Assembly (NCBI RefSeq): GCF_019145435.1
Contig: NZ_JAHSTS010000001.1
Span: forward strand, 758,001-822,000
Length of the DNA: 64,000 nt
DNA from: Pseudomonas ekonensis
GTDB lineage: Bacteria > Pseudomonadota > Gammaproteobacteria > Pseudomonadales > Pseudomonadaceae
Direction of reading: 5' to 3'
Shown here: positions 53,996 to 61,795 of the stretch, in pieces
Position numbering within the stretch: the first letter of the stretch is position 1
How the letters are laid out: the number at the start of each line of letters is the position of its first letter
Made by a program: the position numbers and the translations under genes
Notes under the pieces: generated by a model
Told to the model about the DNA's origin: nothing
Seen by the model: the letters and a program-made list of their open reading frames with translations, nothing else
The model's database searches: none

Positions 53996-54009
53996 CTGAC
54001 TTAGATCAG
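53996..54009. promoter_or_regulatory. ANR/FNR-type box upstream of arcD
   Basis: CTGAC-TTAG-ATCAG resembles TTGAT-N4-ATCAA with changes at the outer bases; PAO1 arcD has a similar TTGAC...ATCAG site (recalled). Centred 68 bp before the start codon, it would put a transcript start near 53961 if it is at -41.5. Confidence 0.6.
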
Positions 54010-54112
54010 TTCATGGGCACATTCCATTGTTAAATGAATGACTTATGGATTCGTCTCGGGCATAACGTCGCCTGCCTGAAAGGCCCGTTGCAGAAGGCTC
54101 GCGAGAGAAAAC

Positions 54113-54131
54113 GGGAATAACTCGTATTCCC
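54113..54131. other. Inverted repeat GGGAATA-N5-TATTCCC
   Basis: Seven-base perfect arms (54113-54119, 54125-54131) lie in the middle of the 451-bp region between the divergent antiporter genes. It may be an operator; no regulator is named. Confidence 0.45.
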
Positions 54132-54273
54132 TTGGGATGTTGAAGCTAGTTGGTTTTTTCGGTTTCGCAAATTTTCCGCATCTGTTTGCAGTACAGAAAT
54201 GATTTATTACGAATGGCGCACAAAATTGATTTTCGGCACTCGCCGTTAGAGTGAACGGCTATATATAAGAGGG

Positions 54274-54297
54274 GTTTATTGGCGATATCCAATAAAC
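54274..54297. promoter_or_regulatory. 24-bp palindrome next to an AT-rich promoter-like stretch
   Basis: GTTTATTGG (54274-54282) and CCAATAAAC (54289-54297) are exact complements around CGATAT. TATATATAAG at about 54260-54269 lies 5 bases before. This is a good candidate for a repressor site or mRNA leader hairpin of the second antiporter gene. Confidence 0.6.
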
Positions 54298-54385
54298 GTT
54301 ATTACGCTTGAATCCGTTTAGTTAACGACGGTTACATGACGCTGTTTACGGCCTTCGCCACCCACGGGAACCTGGAGACGCTGGA

Positions 54386-55813
54386 ATGTCGCAACCGACG
54401 CAAAAACTGCACCTTGGCGCATTGATCGCCCTGGTGGTGGGATCGATGATCGGCGGGGGCATCTTCTCCCTGCCGCAGAACATGGCGGCCCGGGCCGACG
54501 CCGGGGCCATCCTGATCGGCTGGGCGATCACGGCGGTCGGCATGCTGACCCTGGCGTTCGTGTTCCAGACCCTGGCCAACCGTAAGCCGGAGCTCGATTC
54601 CGGGGTGTACGCCTATGCCAAGGCCGGGTTCGGCGACTACATGGGGTTCTCGTCGGCCTGGGGCTACTGGATCAGCGCGTGGCTGGGCAACGTCGGCTAC
54701 TTCGTGCTGCTGTTCAGCACCCTGGGCTACTTCTTCCCGGTGTTCGGCCAGGGCAACACGCCGGTGGCCATCGGCTGCGCGTCGCTGCTGCTGTGGGCGG
54801 TGCACTTTCTGGTGATGCGCGGGATCAAGGAAGCGGCGTTCATCAATCAGCTGACCACCGTGGCCAAGATCGTGCCGCTGGTGATGTTCATCGTCATCGC
54901 GGCGGTGGCGTTCAAGGCCGACGTCTTCACCCGCGACATCTGGGGCCGCAGCAATCCGAGCTTCGGCGGGGTAATGGATCAGGTGCGCAACATGATGCTG
55001 GTGACGGTGTTTGTGTTCATCGGCATCGAAGGGGCCAGTGTGTACTCGGCGCGGGCGCAGAAGCGCAGCGACGTCGGTCGGGCCACGGTGATCGGCTTCA
55101 TCGGCGTGCTGGCGCTGCTGGTGCTGGTGAACGTGCTGTCGCTGGGGATCATGAGCCAGCCGGAACTGGCGACCCTGCAGAACCCGTCGCTGGCGGCGGT
55201 GCTGGAGCACATCGTCGGGCCGTGGGGCGCGCTGCTGATCAGCATCGGCCTGGCGGTGTCGCTGATCGGCGCCTTGCTCTCGTGGGCGCTGCTGTGCGCC
55301 GAAATCCTCTTCGCCACGGCCCGGGACAAAACCATGCCGGCGTTCCTCAAGAAGGAAAACGCCAACCACGTGCCGGTCAACGCGCTGTGGCTGACCAACG
55401 TGATGATCCAGATCTTCCTGCTGATCACCCTGTTCTCCGCCGGCACCTACACCAGCCTGATCTACCTCGCCTCGTCGATGATCCTGGTGCCGTACCTGTG
55501 GTCGGCGGCCTATGCGGTGCTGCTCAGCGGCCGGGGCGAAACCTACGAGCACGCCTCGGCCGAGCGCACCAAGGATCTGCTCATCGGCGGCATTGCCCTG
55601 TGTTACGCGGTGTGGCTGCTGTATGCCGGCGGGGTGAAGTACCTGCTGCTGTCGGCGCTGCTGTATGCGCCGGGCGTCATCCTGTTCGCCAAGGCCAAGC
55701 GTGAGCAGGGCGAACCGCTGTTCACCACGCTGGAGAAGGGCATCTTCACCTGTGTGATCGGCGGGGCCGGGCTGGCGGCGTACGGGTTGTACAGCGGCCT
55801 GCTGTCGCTTTGA
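54386..55813 (+). CDS. Second ArcD-like basic amino acid antiporter
   Basis: 475 residues, the same length as ArcD and collinear with it, differing by conservative changes in most helices. Shared segments include GSMIGGGIFSLPQNMA, GFGDYMGFSSAWGYWISAWLGN and MMLVTV-VFIGIEGAS. CTGGAGACG lies before the ATG. It is transcribed away from arcD and alkA overlaps its stop. The substrate is probably arginine/ornithine or a similar pair such as lysine/cadaverine or agmatine/putrescine, not decided by sequence. A duplication followed by change of control is inferred. Confidence 0.88.
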   Translation: MSQPTQKLHLGALIALVVGSMIGGGIFSLPQNMAARADAGAILIGWAITAVGMLTLAFVFQTLANRKPELDSGVYAYAKAGFGDYMGFSSAWGYWISAWLGNVGYFVLLFSTLGYFFPVFGQGNTPVAIGCASLLLWAVHFLVMRGIKEAAFINQLTTVAKIVPLVMFIVIAAVAFKADVFTRDIWGRSNPSFGGVMDQVRNMMLVTVFVFIGIEGASVYSARAQKRSDVGRATVIGFIGVLALLVLVNVLSLGIMSQPELATLQNPSLAAVLEHIVGPWGALLISIGLAVSLIGALLSWALLCAEILFATARDKTMPAFLKKENANHVPVNALWLTNVMIQIFLLITLFSAGTYTSLIYLASSMILVPYLWSAAYAVLLSGRGETYEHASAERTKDLLIGGIALCYAVWLLYAGGVKYLLLSALLYAPGVILFAKAKREQGEPLFTTLEKGIFTCVIGGAGLAAYGLYSGLLSL

Positions 55814-56661
55814 GACTGCGGCTGGATTGCCCGGCGCCCTACGACTGGCCGGCGATGCTCGGGTTCCTTTCGGCACGGGCGGTGGCCGGGATGGAGACGG
55901 CCGACGCCGGCGCGTATTCGCGGATCATCGGTTTGAACGGGGTCAGCGGAACCGTGTCGGTGCGGCCCGGTGACGGGGCAGGCCTGGAGGTGGAGCTCGA
56001 CTTTCCCGAACCGGCGGCGCTGCCCGAGATCGTCGCGCGCTTGCGCCGGCTGTTCGGCCTGGACGCGGGGGGCGCGCCGATGCAGCGGCACCTGGCGGCG
56101 GATCCGCTGTTGGCGCGGTTGATCGCCGAGCGGCCGGGGCTGCGGGTGCCGGGGGCGTGGGACGGGCTGGAGCTGGCGTTCCGTGCGGTGCTGGGGCAAC
56201 AGATCACGGTGACGGCGGCGATCCGGCTGGCGGGGAAACTGGTGGCGCGTTACGGCGAGCCAGTCAGCTCTCCGGTGCCGGGGCTGACCCATGCGTTTCC
56301 GCAGGCCGGCGTGTTGGCTGTCGCCGACCTGGCGGCGCTGGGCATGCCCAAGAGCCGGGGGCGGACGCTGTCCGGCGTGGCGCAGGCGCTGCTGGACGAT
56401 CCGTCGCTGTTCGAGTCCGGGGTGACACGGCTGCTGGCCCTGCACGGCATCGGCGACTGGACGGCGCAGTACATCGCTTTGCGTCAGTTGCGGGACATGG
56501 ACGGGTTTCCGACCGGGGACGTCGGGTTGCTGCGGGCGCTGGAGGTGCTGGAGGGCCGGCGGCCGACGGCGCGGGAGCTGACCGCCCGGGCCGAGGCCTG
56601 GCGGCCGTACCGGGGGTATGCGGCGCAGGTGCTGTGGACGTCGTTGGGGCGGGGGGACTGA
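55810..56661 (+). CDS. alkA: DNA-3-methyladenine glycosylase II
   Basis: It removes alkylated bases in base-excision repair. It has 283 residues from a TTG that overlaps the antiporter stop (TTGA). The N-terminal AlkA domain matches E. coli from the APYDWPAMLGFLSARAV segment onward, so no later ATG can be right. The HhH region LHGIGDWTAQYIALRQL and the catalytic Asp in FPTGDVGLL are present. The protein lacks the Ada-like N-terminal methyl-transfer domain often fused to AlkA in Pseudomonas. No independent promoter is seen, so expression probably follows the antiporter. Confidence 0.9.
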   Translation: MRLRLDCPAPYDWPAMLGFLSARAVAGMETADAGAYSRIIGLNGVSGTVSVRPGDGAGLEVELDFPEPAALPEIVARLRRLFGLDAGGAPMQRHLAADPLLARLIAERPGLRVPGAWDGLELAFRAVLGQQITVTAAIRLAGKLVARYGEPVSSPVPGLTHAFPQAGVLAVADLAALGMPKSRGRTLSGVAQALLDDPSLFESGVTRLLALHGIGDWTAQYIALRQLRDMDGFPTGDVGLLRALEVLEGRRPTARELTARAEAWRPYRGYAAQVLWTSLGRGD

Positions 56662-56688
56662 TCCCGGGTTTTGTGTCGGCTGTAGCGG

Positions 56689-58038
56689 TCACAGCCAATG
56701 CGGGGAATGCGAACCCAATTCGGTGGCCGGCAACGCCCAGCGCAACGGCGTCCCGCTGATGTTCAGCGGCGCCTTCAACCGATGGGCCGGGCCCCATGGC
56801 GTCTGCTCCACCGGCAAAGCCTGATCCTGGCCGTCCTCGGCCCGCAGCGGTTCTTCCGTGCCCGGCCCCTGTTCGACCAACAGCTTCGCCGTGCGCGCCA
56901 AAGACAACCGCGCCGAACCGGCCTTGCCGCTGTGCAGGCGCTCGCTCAGCAGGCGGATCACGCTGGCCGCCATCAGATACCCGGTGGCGTGATCCAGCGC
57001 CTGCACCGGCAGCGGCGTCGGCGTGTCGCTGCGCCGCCAGCGCTGTCCGGCCTCGGCGATGCCGCTGCTCATCTGCACCAGGCTGTCGAAGCCCCGGCGG
57101 TTGCGCCACGGGCCGCTCCAGCCGTAGGCGTTGAGGCCGACGTCGATCAGCCCCGGCGACCATTCGCGGCGGCGTTCGGCGCCGAAGCCGAGGTTTTCCA
57201 GGGCGTCGGCCCGGTAGCCGTGCACCAGGATGTCGGTGTCCTTGAGCAGCGCCTCAAACACCGCGCGGTCCGCCGCAACATGAAGATCCAGCCGCGCACA
57301 GCGTTTGCCGAGGGTGAGATCAGGCACCACGCCGGGCTCGTTCCAGGTCGGCGGATCGATGCGCAGCACCTCGGCGCCCAGGCCGGCGAGAAACCGGGTG
57401 GCGGTCGGCCCCGCCAGCACCCGGGTCAGATCCAGCACCTTGAGCCCGGCCAGCGGTTGCGCCGCCGAACCTGTCCAGGCACGGGGGCTTTGCGCCTGGC
57501 CGTCAGAAAAATGCACCAGCGGCTCGGTATTCAGCGCCAGGCCCTGCGGGTGCTGTTGCCACTGGGCCCAACTGCGCATCTGCGCCGCGCAGCCGTTGGC
57601 CGCGACCACCGCGTGCTCCAGCTGCGCACCGGTCCATTGCGCCACCTTCGCGGCCATGGCGGCGCGGTCGGCGCAGGCTCCGAGCACCCGTTCGGCGGCG
57701 GCGCGGTGGTGCGGGGCGTTGGTGTGCAGGCGGATCCAGCCGTCCTGCGTCGCGTAGTCGCCGGCCACCGGATCCCACAACGGCGGCACGCTCCAGCCGA
57801 CCGGACGCAGGGAGGCGGCGAACCAGAACGAGGCGAGACGCCGGTCGACTTCGACGGCGGGCCGGTGGCCGGTCTGCCGGAGCAACAGTTCGCTGACCGC
57901 TTGGCCGGCTGCGGCGATGCTGGCGCAGGCCAGGTCGGTGACAGCGAAGGCCGAGGGCAGGGCGCCGGCGGCGGTGAAGGGGATCGGCGTGCGGGGCAGG
58001 CCGAGCGCGGCTTGGATGGATGCGAGCAGATCGGTCAT
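56689..58038 (-). CDS. Class III CoA-transferase family protein
   Basis: A 449-residue CaiB/BaiF-type enzyme that would move CoA between carboxylic acids. The Rossmann-like core is at about 165-330 with KVLDLTRVLAGPTATRFLAGLGAEVLRID; the nucleophilic Asp should be in NRRGFDSLVQMSSGIAEA. The N-terminal 160 residues are an extra half that resembles the same family, as in some fused members. GGAGGGCC precedes ATG 58038. It is convergent with alkA; no linked pathway genes reveal the substrate. Confidence 0.85.
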   Translation of the reverse strand: MTDLLASIQAALGLPRTPIPFTAAGALPSAFAVTDLACASIAAAGQAVSELLLRQTGHRPAVEVDRRLASFWFAASLRPVGWSVPPLWDPVAGDYATQDGWIRLHTNAPHHRAAAERVLGACADRAAMAAKVAQWTGAQLEHAVVAANGCAAQMRSWAQWQQHPQGLALNTEPLVHFSDGQAQSPRAWTGSAAQPLAGLKVLDLTRVLAGPTATRFLAGLGAEVLRIDPPTWNEPGVVPDLTLGKRCARLDLHVAADRAVFEALLKDTDILVHGYRADALENLGFGAERRREWSPGLIDVGLNAYGWSGPWRNRRGFDSLVQMSSGIAEAGQRWRRSDTPTPLPVQALDHATGYLMAASVIRLLSERLHSGKAGSARLSLARTAKLLVEQGPGTEEPLRAEDGQDQALPVEQTPWGPAHRLKAPLNISGTPLRWALPATELGSHSPHWL

Positions 58039-58099
58039 CGAAGGCCCTCCGTGGGAGAGCGCAGCATAGTGCAAAAGGTCGGCAGGCCGGATGAAAACC

Positions 58100-58134
58100 C
58101 GGAGCCGGCCTGCTGGCGATGACGCCAGCAGGGG
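58100..58134. repeat. Single REP element
   Basis: GGAGCCGGCCTGCTGGCGAT with a following inverted GCCAGCAGGGGC, between the CoA-transferase start and the end of the chemoreceptor. Confidence 0.7.
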
Positions 58135-58150
58135 CACCGCATGGCAGGGG

Positions 58151-60289
58151 TCAGACGCGGAACTGATCCATCAGCTTCATCTGCTGGCTGGCCAGGGCGT
58201 TGAGCTGGCTGCTGATGGCCGCCGATTCGCTGGCCTGTTCGGTCAGGGTTTCGGTGACGGTGCGGATCGCCGAGACGTTGCGGTTGACCTCTTCGGCCAC
58301 GGCGCTCTGCTGTTCGGCGGCGCTGGCGATCTGCAGGTTCATGTCGCTGATCACGGTGACCGCTTCGCTGATCTTGCCCAGCGCGTCCACGGCCTGACGG
58401 ATCTGCCCGGCGTTGCTCTGGGCCTGGCTCTGGCTCGAGTGCATGGTCGCGACCACGCCGCGGGTGCCGGACTGGATGCGTTCGATGACCACGCGGATCT
58501 CCTCCACCGAGTCCTGGGTGCGCTTGGCCAGGTTGCGCACTTCGTCGGCCACCACCGCGAAGCCGCGGCCGCTCTCGCCGGCGCGGGCGGCTTCGATGGC
58601 GGCGTTGAGCGCCAGCAGGTTAGTTTGCTCGGCGATGCTGCGGATCACTTCCAGCACCGAGCCGATCTGTTCGCTGTTGAGCGCCAGTTCCTCGACTTCG
58701 GCCACCGCTTTGCTGACTTCATCGGCCAGTTGGCTGATGTCGCGGGTGCTGCGTTCGATGATCGACATGCCGTCCCGGGCCGATTGGTCCGCACCCTTGG
58801 CGGCGTTGGCCGCGTTGGAGGCGCTGTTGGCGACGTCGTGGGCGGTGGCGCTCATTTCGTTGGAGGCGGTCGCCACCTGGTCGATCTCGCGGAACTGCAC
58901 CTGCATGCCTTCGCTGGTCTGGCGGGCGATGGCCGACGACTGGTCGGCGGTGCCGCGGGCATCGGTGATGCTTTGCTTGATCTGGGCGATGGTCGGCTGC
59001 AGCTTGTCGAGGAAGCGGTTGAACCAGTTCACCAGTTCGCCCAGCTCGTCCTGCTTCCCGTAGTTCAGGCGCTGGGTCAGGTCGCCTTCGCCGCTGGCGA
59101 TGTTCTTGAGCATGTCGGCGACGCTGTTGATCGGCCGGGTCACGCCCGAGGCGGTGAGCCAGATCAGCAGCAGCCCGACCAGGCCGGCCGCCACGGCGAC
59201 CGACAGGGCGGTGATCGTGCCGGCCTCCTGGGCGTCGTCGAGCACCGCCTGCAATTTGACCGAGTCGGCCAGCAGCACTTGCTTGGGCAGGTCGATGACC
59301 ACGCCCCAGGCGCGGGCGTCGCCGATCGGGTTGACCGGGTACACGGCGCGGATCAGGTCGCCCTGTTCGAGGATCTTCGGGCTGCCGCCGCCGAGCAGTT
59401 GCAGGATGTCCTTGCCCTCGGCGCCCAGGGTGTCGCCGATGCCTTTGCCGACTTTGCTGGCGTCGGCGCTGTAGGCGGCCAGCACGCCGCTGCCGGAGAC
59501 GATCAGCATGTGCCCGGCGCTGTTGAACAGTTCGCGCTGGGAATCCGCCGCCGCCGCTTGCAGGGCGTCCAGGGCGATGTCGACGCCGACCACGCCGATG
59601 GCCTTGCCGTCCACCAGCAGCGGCACCGAGATGGTGGTCATGAGCATTTCCTTGCCGCCCACGGTGTCGGCGTACGGGTCGAGCAGGCAGGTGCGCTTGT
59701 TGTCGCGGGGGCAGGTGTACCAGCTGTTGTACGGCGTGCCGCTGAGGCTGAGGGTGGTCTTGGTCATGTCCTCCTCGACCATGATCGTGTTCAGCGCGGT
59801 GCCGCCGGCGCGGCTCCAGTAGCTGGCGAAGCGACCGGCCTCGTTGGACTGGCGGGCGGCGTCGTTCTTGAACTCGCTGTCCTTGCCGTCCAGGCCGTCG
59901 GGCTCGAACGCCAGCCAGATGCCGAGCACCTTGGCGTTGCGCTCGAAGGCGGTCTTCAGGCTCTGGTTCAACTCTTCGCGCAGGGCGCCGGCGTCCATCG
60001 AGCGCTTGGCGGCCATCACCCGCATGTCCTTGATCTGGTCGGCCAGGGCGGTGACCGCCAGCAGGCTTTCGCCGAAGGTCTTCTGTACCCGCACCGCCTG
60101 TTCGGCGGCCTTGGCCTGCAGCAGGTTCTGCACGCTGGCGATGAGCATCTTGCTGCTGGAGTCGCTGACCAGTTCGTCGTTGCTGTTGGTCTGGCGGATG
60201 TTGATCCCGACGATCAGCGCCACCACGCCGAGCAGGCACAGGCCGGACAGCAGGACGATTTTCAGGCGAATGGAAAGAGAGTCGAACAT
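58151..60289 (-). CDS. Methyl-accepting chemotaxis protein with dCache domain
   Basis: 712 residues. TM1 about 11-30, a large periplasmic dCache_1 domain (about 35-370), TM2 about 378-400, HAMP, and a signalling domain with tip [17 protein letters not shown]. The ligand region has [12 protein letters not shown] and, further on, [21 protein letters not shown], with two Cys nine apart that could form a disulfide. The layout recalls the McpU/TlpQ polyamine-histamine group, but the amino-acid motif of PctA is not present, so the ligand is uncertain. ATG 60289 is preferred to one 22 codons upstream by homology. Lies near arginine genes, which would fit a polyamine signal. Confidence 0.86.
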   Translation of the reverse strand: MFDSLSIRLKIVLLSGLCLLGVVALIVGINIRQTNSNDELVSDSSSKMLIASVQNLLQAKAAEQAVRVQKTFGESLLAVTALADQIKDMRVMAAKRSMDAGALREELNQSLKTAFERNAKVLGIWLAFEPDGLDGKDSEFKNDAARQSNEAGRFASYWSRAGGTALNTIMVEEDMTKTTLSLSGTPYNSWYTCPRDNKRTCLLDPYADTVGGKEMLMTTISVPLLVDGKAIGVVGVDIALDALQAAAADSQRELFNSAGHMLIVSGSGVLAAYSADASKVGKGIGDTLGAEGKDILQLLGGGSPKILEQGDLIRAVYPVNPIGDARAWGVVIDLPKQVLLADSVKLQAVLDDAQEAGTITALSVAVAAGLVGLLLIWLTASGVTRPINSVADMLKNIASGEGDLTQRLNYGKQDELGELVNWFNRFLDKLQPTIAQIKQSITDARGTADQSSAIARQTSEGMQVQFREIDQVATASNEMSATAHDVANSASNAANAAKGADQSARDGMSIIERSTRDISQLADEVSKAVAEVEELALNSEQIGSVLEVIRSIAEQTNLLALNAAIEAARAGESGRGFAVVADEVRNLAKRTQDSVEEIRVVIERIQSGTRGVVATMHSSQSQAQSNAGQIRQAVDALGKISEAVTVISDMNLQIASAAEQQSAVAEEVNRNVSAIRTVTETLTEQASESAAISSQLNALASQQMKLMDQFRV

Positions 60290-60467
60290 GGGGCGATCTC
60301 GCGAATGAATGAAATGTTGGCCACGGGGCGGACTCACCCGTTTCGCCAAATCCATTCAGCGCCATGCCTTGCTCATCGGCTTGGGGCACAGCCGCATGAG
60401 GCACCGACCGACGAACGGTCATGGCTAAACGTTTGCGCAGGAAAATGCCCTGAAAAGGGCAGAAAAT

Positions 60468-60863
60468 TCAGGAGATCTTCGGCAACGGTTCCGGCCTCGA
60501 CCAGATCCACAGGTTGCCCAGGGCCATGCCCGCGATCGCGAGGTAGACCGGCCAGCCGTGATCGAGCATCACCAGCATCAGCGTGGCGCACAGCAGCATG
60601 CTGGCCGTGGCGCTGAGCTTGGCCCGGCGGGCGATGAGCTTGCCGTTGCGCCAGTTGTGCAGGATCGGCCCGAACAGCCGGTGGTTCTCCAGCCAGGCGC
60701 TCAGGCGCGGGGAGCTGCGGGTGGCGGCCCAGGCCGCGAGCAGGATGAACTCGGTGGTCGGCAGGCCAGGCACCACGATGGCGATGAGGCCGATGCCCAG
60801 GCTGACGTAGGCCAGCAGGCCGAACAGCAGGCGGGCGAGTTTCGAGGAGGCGGGTCGGGGCAT
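60468..60863 (-). CDS. YbaN family (DUF454) membrane protein
   Basis: 131 residues with three to four helices (about 10-33, 35-48, 83-103, 105-120). GLIAIVVPGLPTTEFILLAAWA in the first half is the DUF454 signature, followed by the Arg/Ser-rich loop ATRSSPRLSAWLENHRLFGP. The gene is transcribed in the direction of hemO, 224 bases after it with a REPIN between, and DUF454 genes adjoin heme oxygenase in several pseudomonads. The role is unknown. Confidence 0.85.
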   Translation of the reverse strand: MPRPASSKLARLLFGLLAYVSLGIGLIAIVVPGLPTTEFILLAAWAATRSSPRLSAWLENHRLFGPILHNWRNGKLIARRAKLSATASMLLCATLMLVMLDHGWPVYLAIAGMALGNLWIWSRPEPLPKIS

Positions 60864-60957
60864 GGGATCGGATCGGTGGGGCGTGTGAGGCGGAAGGGAA
60901 TCTTACAGGCTTGTGCTGTCTCGGGGTGGGTGCGACGGACTTGCGGCGCCCTCACAG

Positions 60958-61037
60958 ACGCCATCGCCAGCAAGCTGGCTCCTACAGATGATGTGCAGCA
61001 CACAAACCTGTGGAAGCCAGCCTGCCGGCGATGGCGC
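60958..61037. repeat. REPIN
   Basis: ACGCCATCGCCAGCAAGCTG (from 60958) faces AGCCAGCCTGCCGGCGATGG (to 61034). Both arms have one or two changes from the usual CCAGCAGGCTGG core. Confidence 0.82.
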
Positions 61038-61087
61038 CCTTAAAGGCAGATCAAGACAGTTGCCGTTCACAGGGAGACGGCGGCAGG

Positions 61088-61684
61088 TCAGGCCGGTTCG
61101 GCTTCGGTCGAGTAGGCCTGTTCCAGCAGCACGGTGAAGCGGTTGAAGGCGTCGAGGGCGCCTTGTTCGGCCTCGGCTTCTTCTTCGGCAGTGAACTGCA
61201 GCGAGTCGAGGGTTTTGACGAAGCGTTTCCAGCCTTCGGCGCGGCCGCCTTCCGGTTCGCCCAAGTGGCGGGCGCCGAAGGTTTCGCTCAGGTCCAGCGC
61301 GACGGCGCGCTTGATCAGGAAAGCCGCGCCGAGCTTCGAACCTTCGGAGACGAAGATCCAGCCCAGGGCACGGGCCTTGCTCGGGTTGCTCACCGCACCG
61401 GCCACCGGGGCCGGGACGTCGGTGCCGAGGTCGGCCAGGTCGGCCTTGGCCGCTTCGGCGCGGCAACGGGCCGGCAGGTCAGGGACGATGGCGGTCAGTT
61501 CGGCATCGTTGTACAGCGCCACCAGTTCCGACTGGAACAGGTATTGCGCGACCACGAAGCGGGCGAAGCTTTCGCGGGTCTCGAAGGGGGCGTGAGCCTT
61601 GACCAGCGCATCGAGCTTGCTGTGCGGCTCGTGGGTGATCTGGTTCAGGCGTTGCGAACGCAGGGATTTTTCCGGGGCGGTCAT
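61088..61684 (-). CDS. hemO: Biliverdin-producing heme oxygenase (PigA/HemO type)
   Basis: It opens heme to biliverdin, CO and iron. It has 198 residues. By alignment from memory with P. aeruginosa HemO, the heme-ligating His is H21 in THEPHSKLDAL; the SEGSKLGAAFLIKRA helix and FGARHLGEPEGGRAEGW match strongly. ATG 61684 has AAGGA 8 bases before it; the longer frame is poor. It lies downstream of the heme receptor, same strand, with a terminator between. It is likely iron-regulated, but no clear Fur box is seen. Confidence 0.93.
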   Translation of the reverse strand: MTAPEKSLRSQRLNQITHEPHSKLDALVKAHAPFETRESFARFVVAQYLFQSELVALYNDAELTAIVPDLPARCRAEAAKADLADLGTDVPAPVAGAVSNPSKARALGWIFVSEGSKLGAAFLIKRAVALDLSETFGARHLGEPEGGRAEGWKRFVKTLDSLQFTAEEEAEAEQGALDAFNRFTVLLEQAYSTEAEPA

Positions 61685-61743
61685 GGGATGTCCTTGAAAA
61701 GCAGTGGCACTTGATAACGAGACGTACAAGAAGACGCATGAGC

Positions 61744-61786
61744 GTAAAAAAACCTCACTGCGCGGCGATGCTCGCGCGCAGTGAGG
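61744..61786 (-). terminator. Terminator between the heme receptor and hemO
   Basis: On the minus strand CCTCACTGCGCG (61786-61775) pairs with CGCGCAGTGAGG (61764-61753) and seven T follow. It lies 9 bases past the receptor stop, so hemO needs its own promoter or read-through. Confidence 0.9.
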
Positions 61787-61795
61787 CGGACCGGG

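Noticed and set aside
58091..60616. An 841-codon open frame antisense to the dCache chemoreceptor
   Set aside because: It is a shadow frame over a gene with complete MCP domains.
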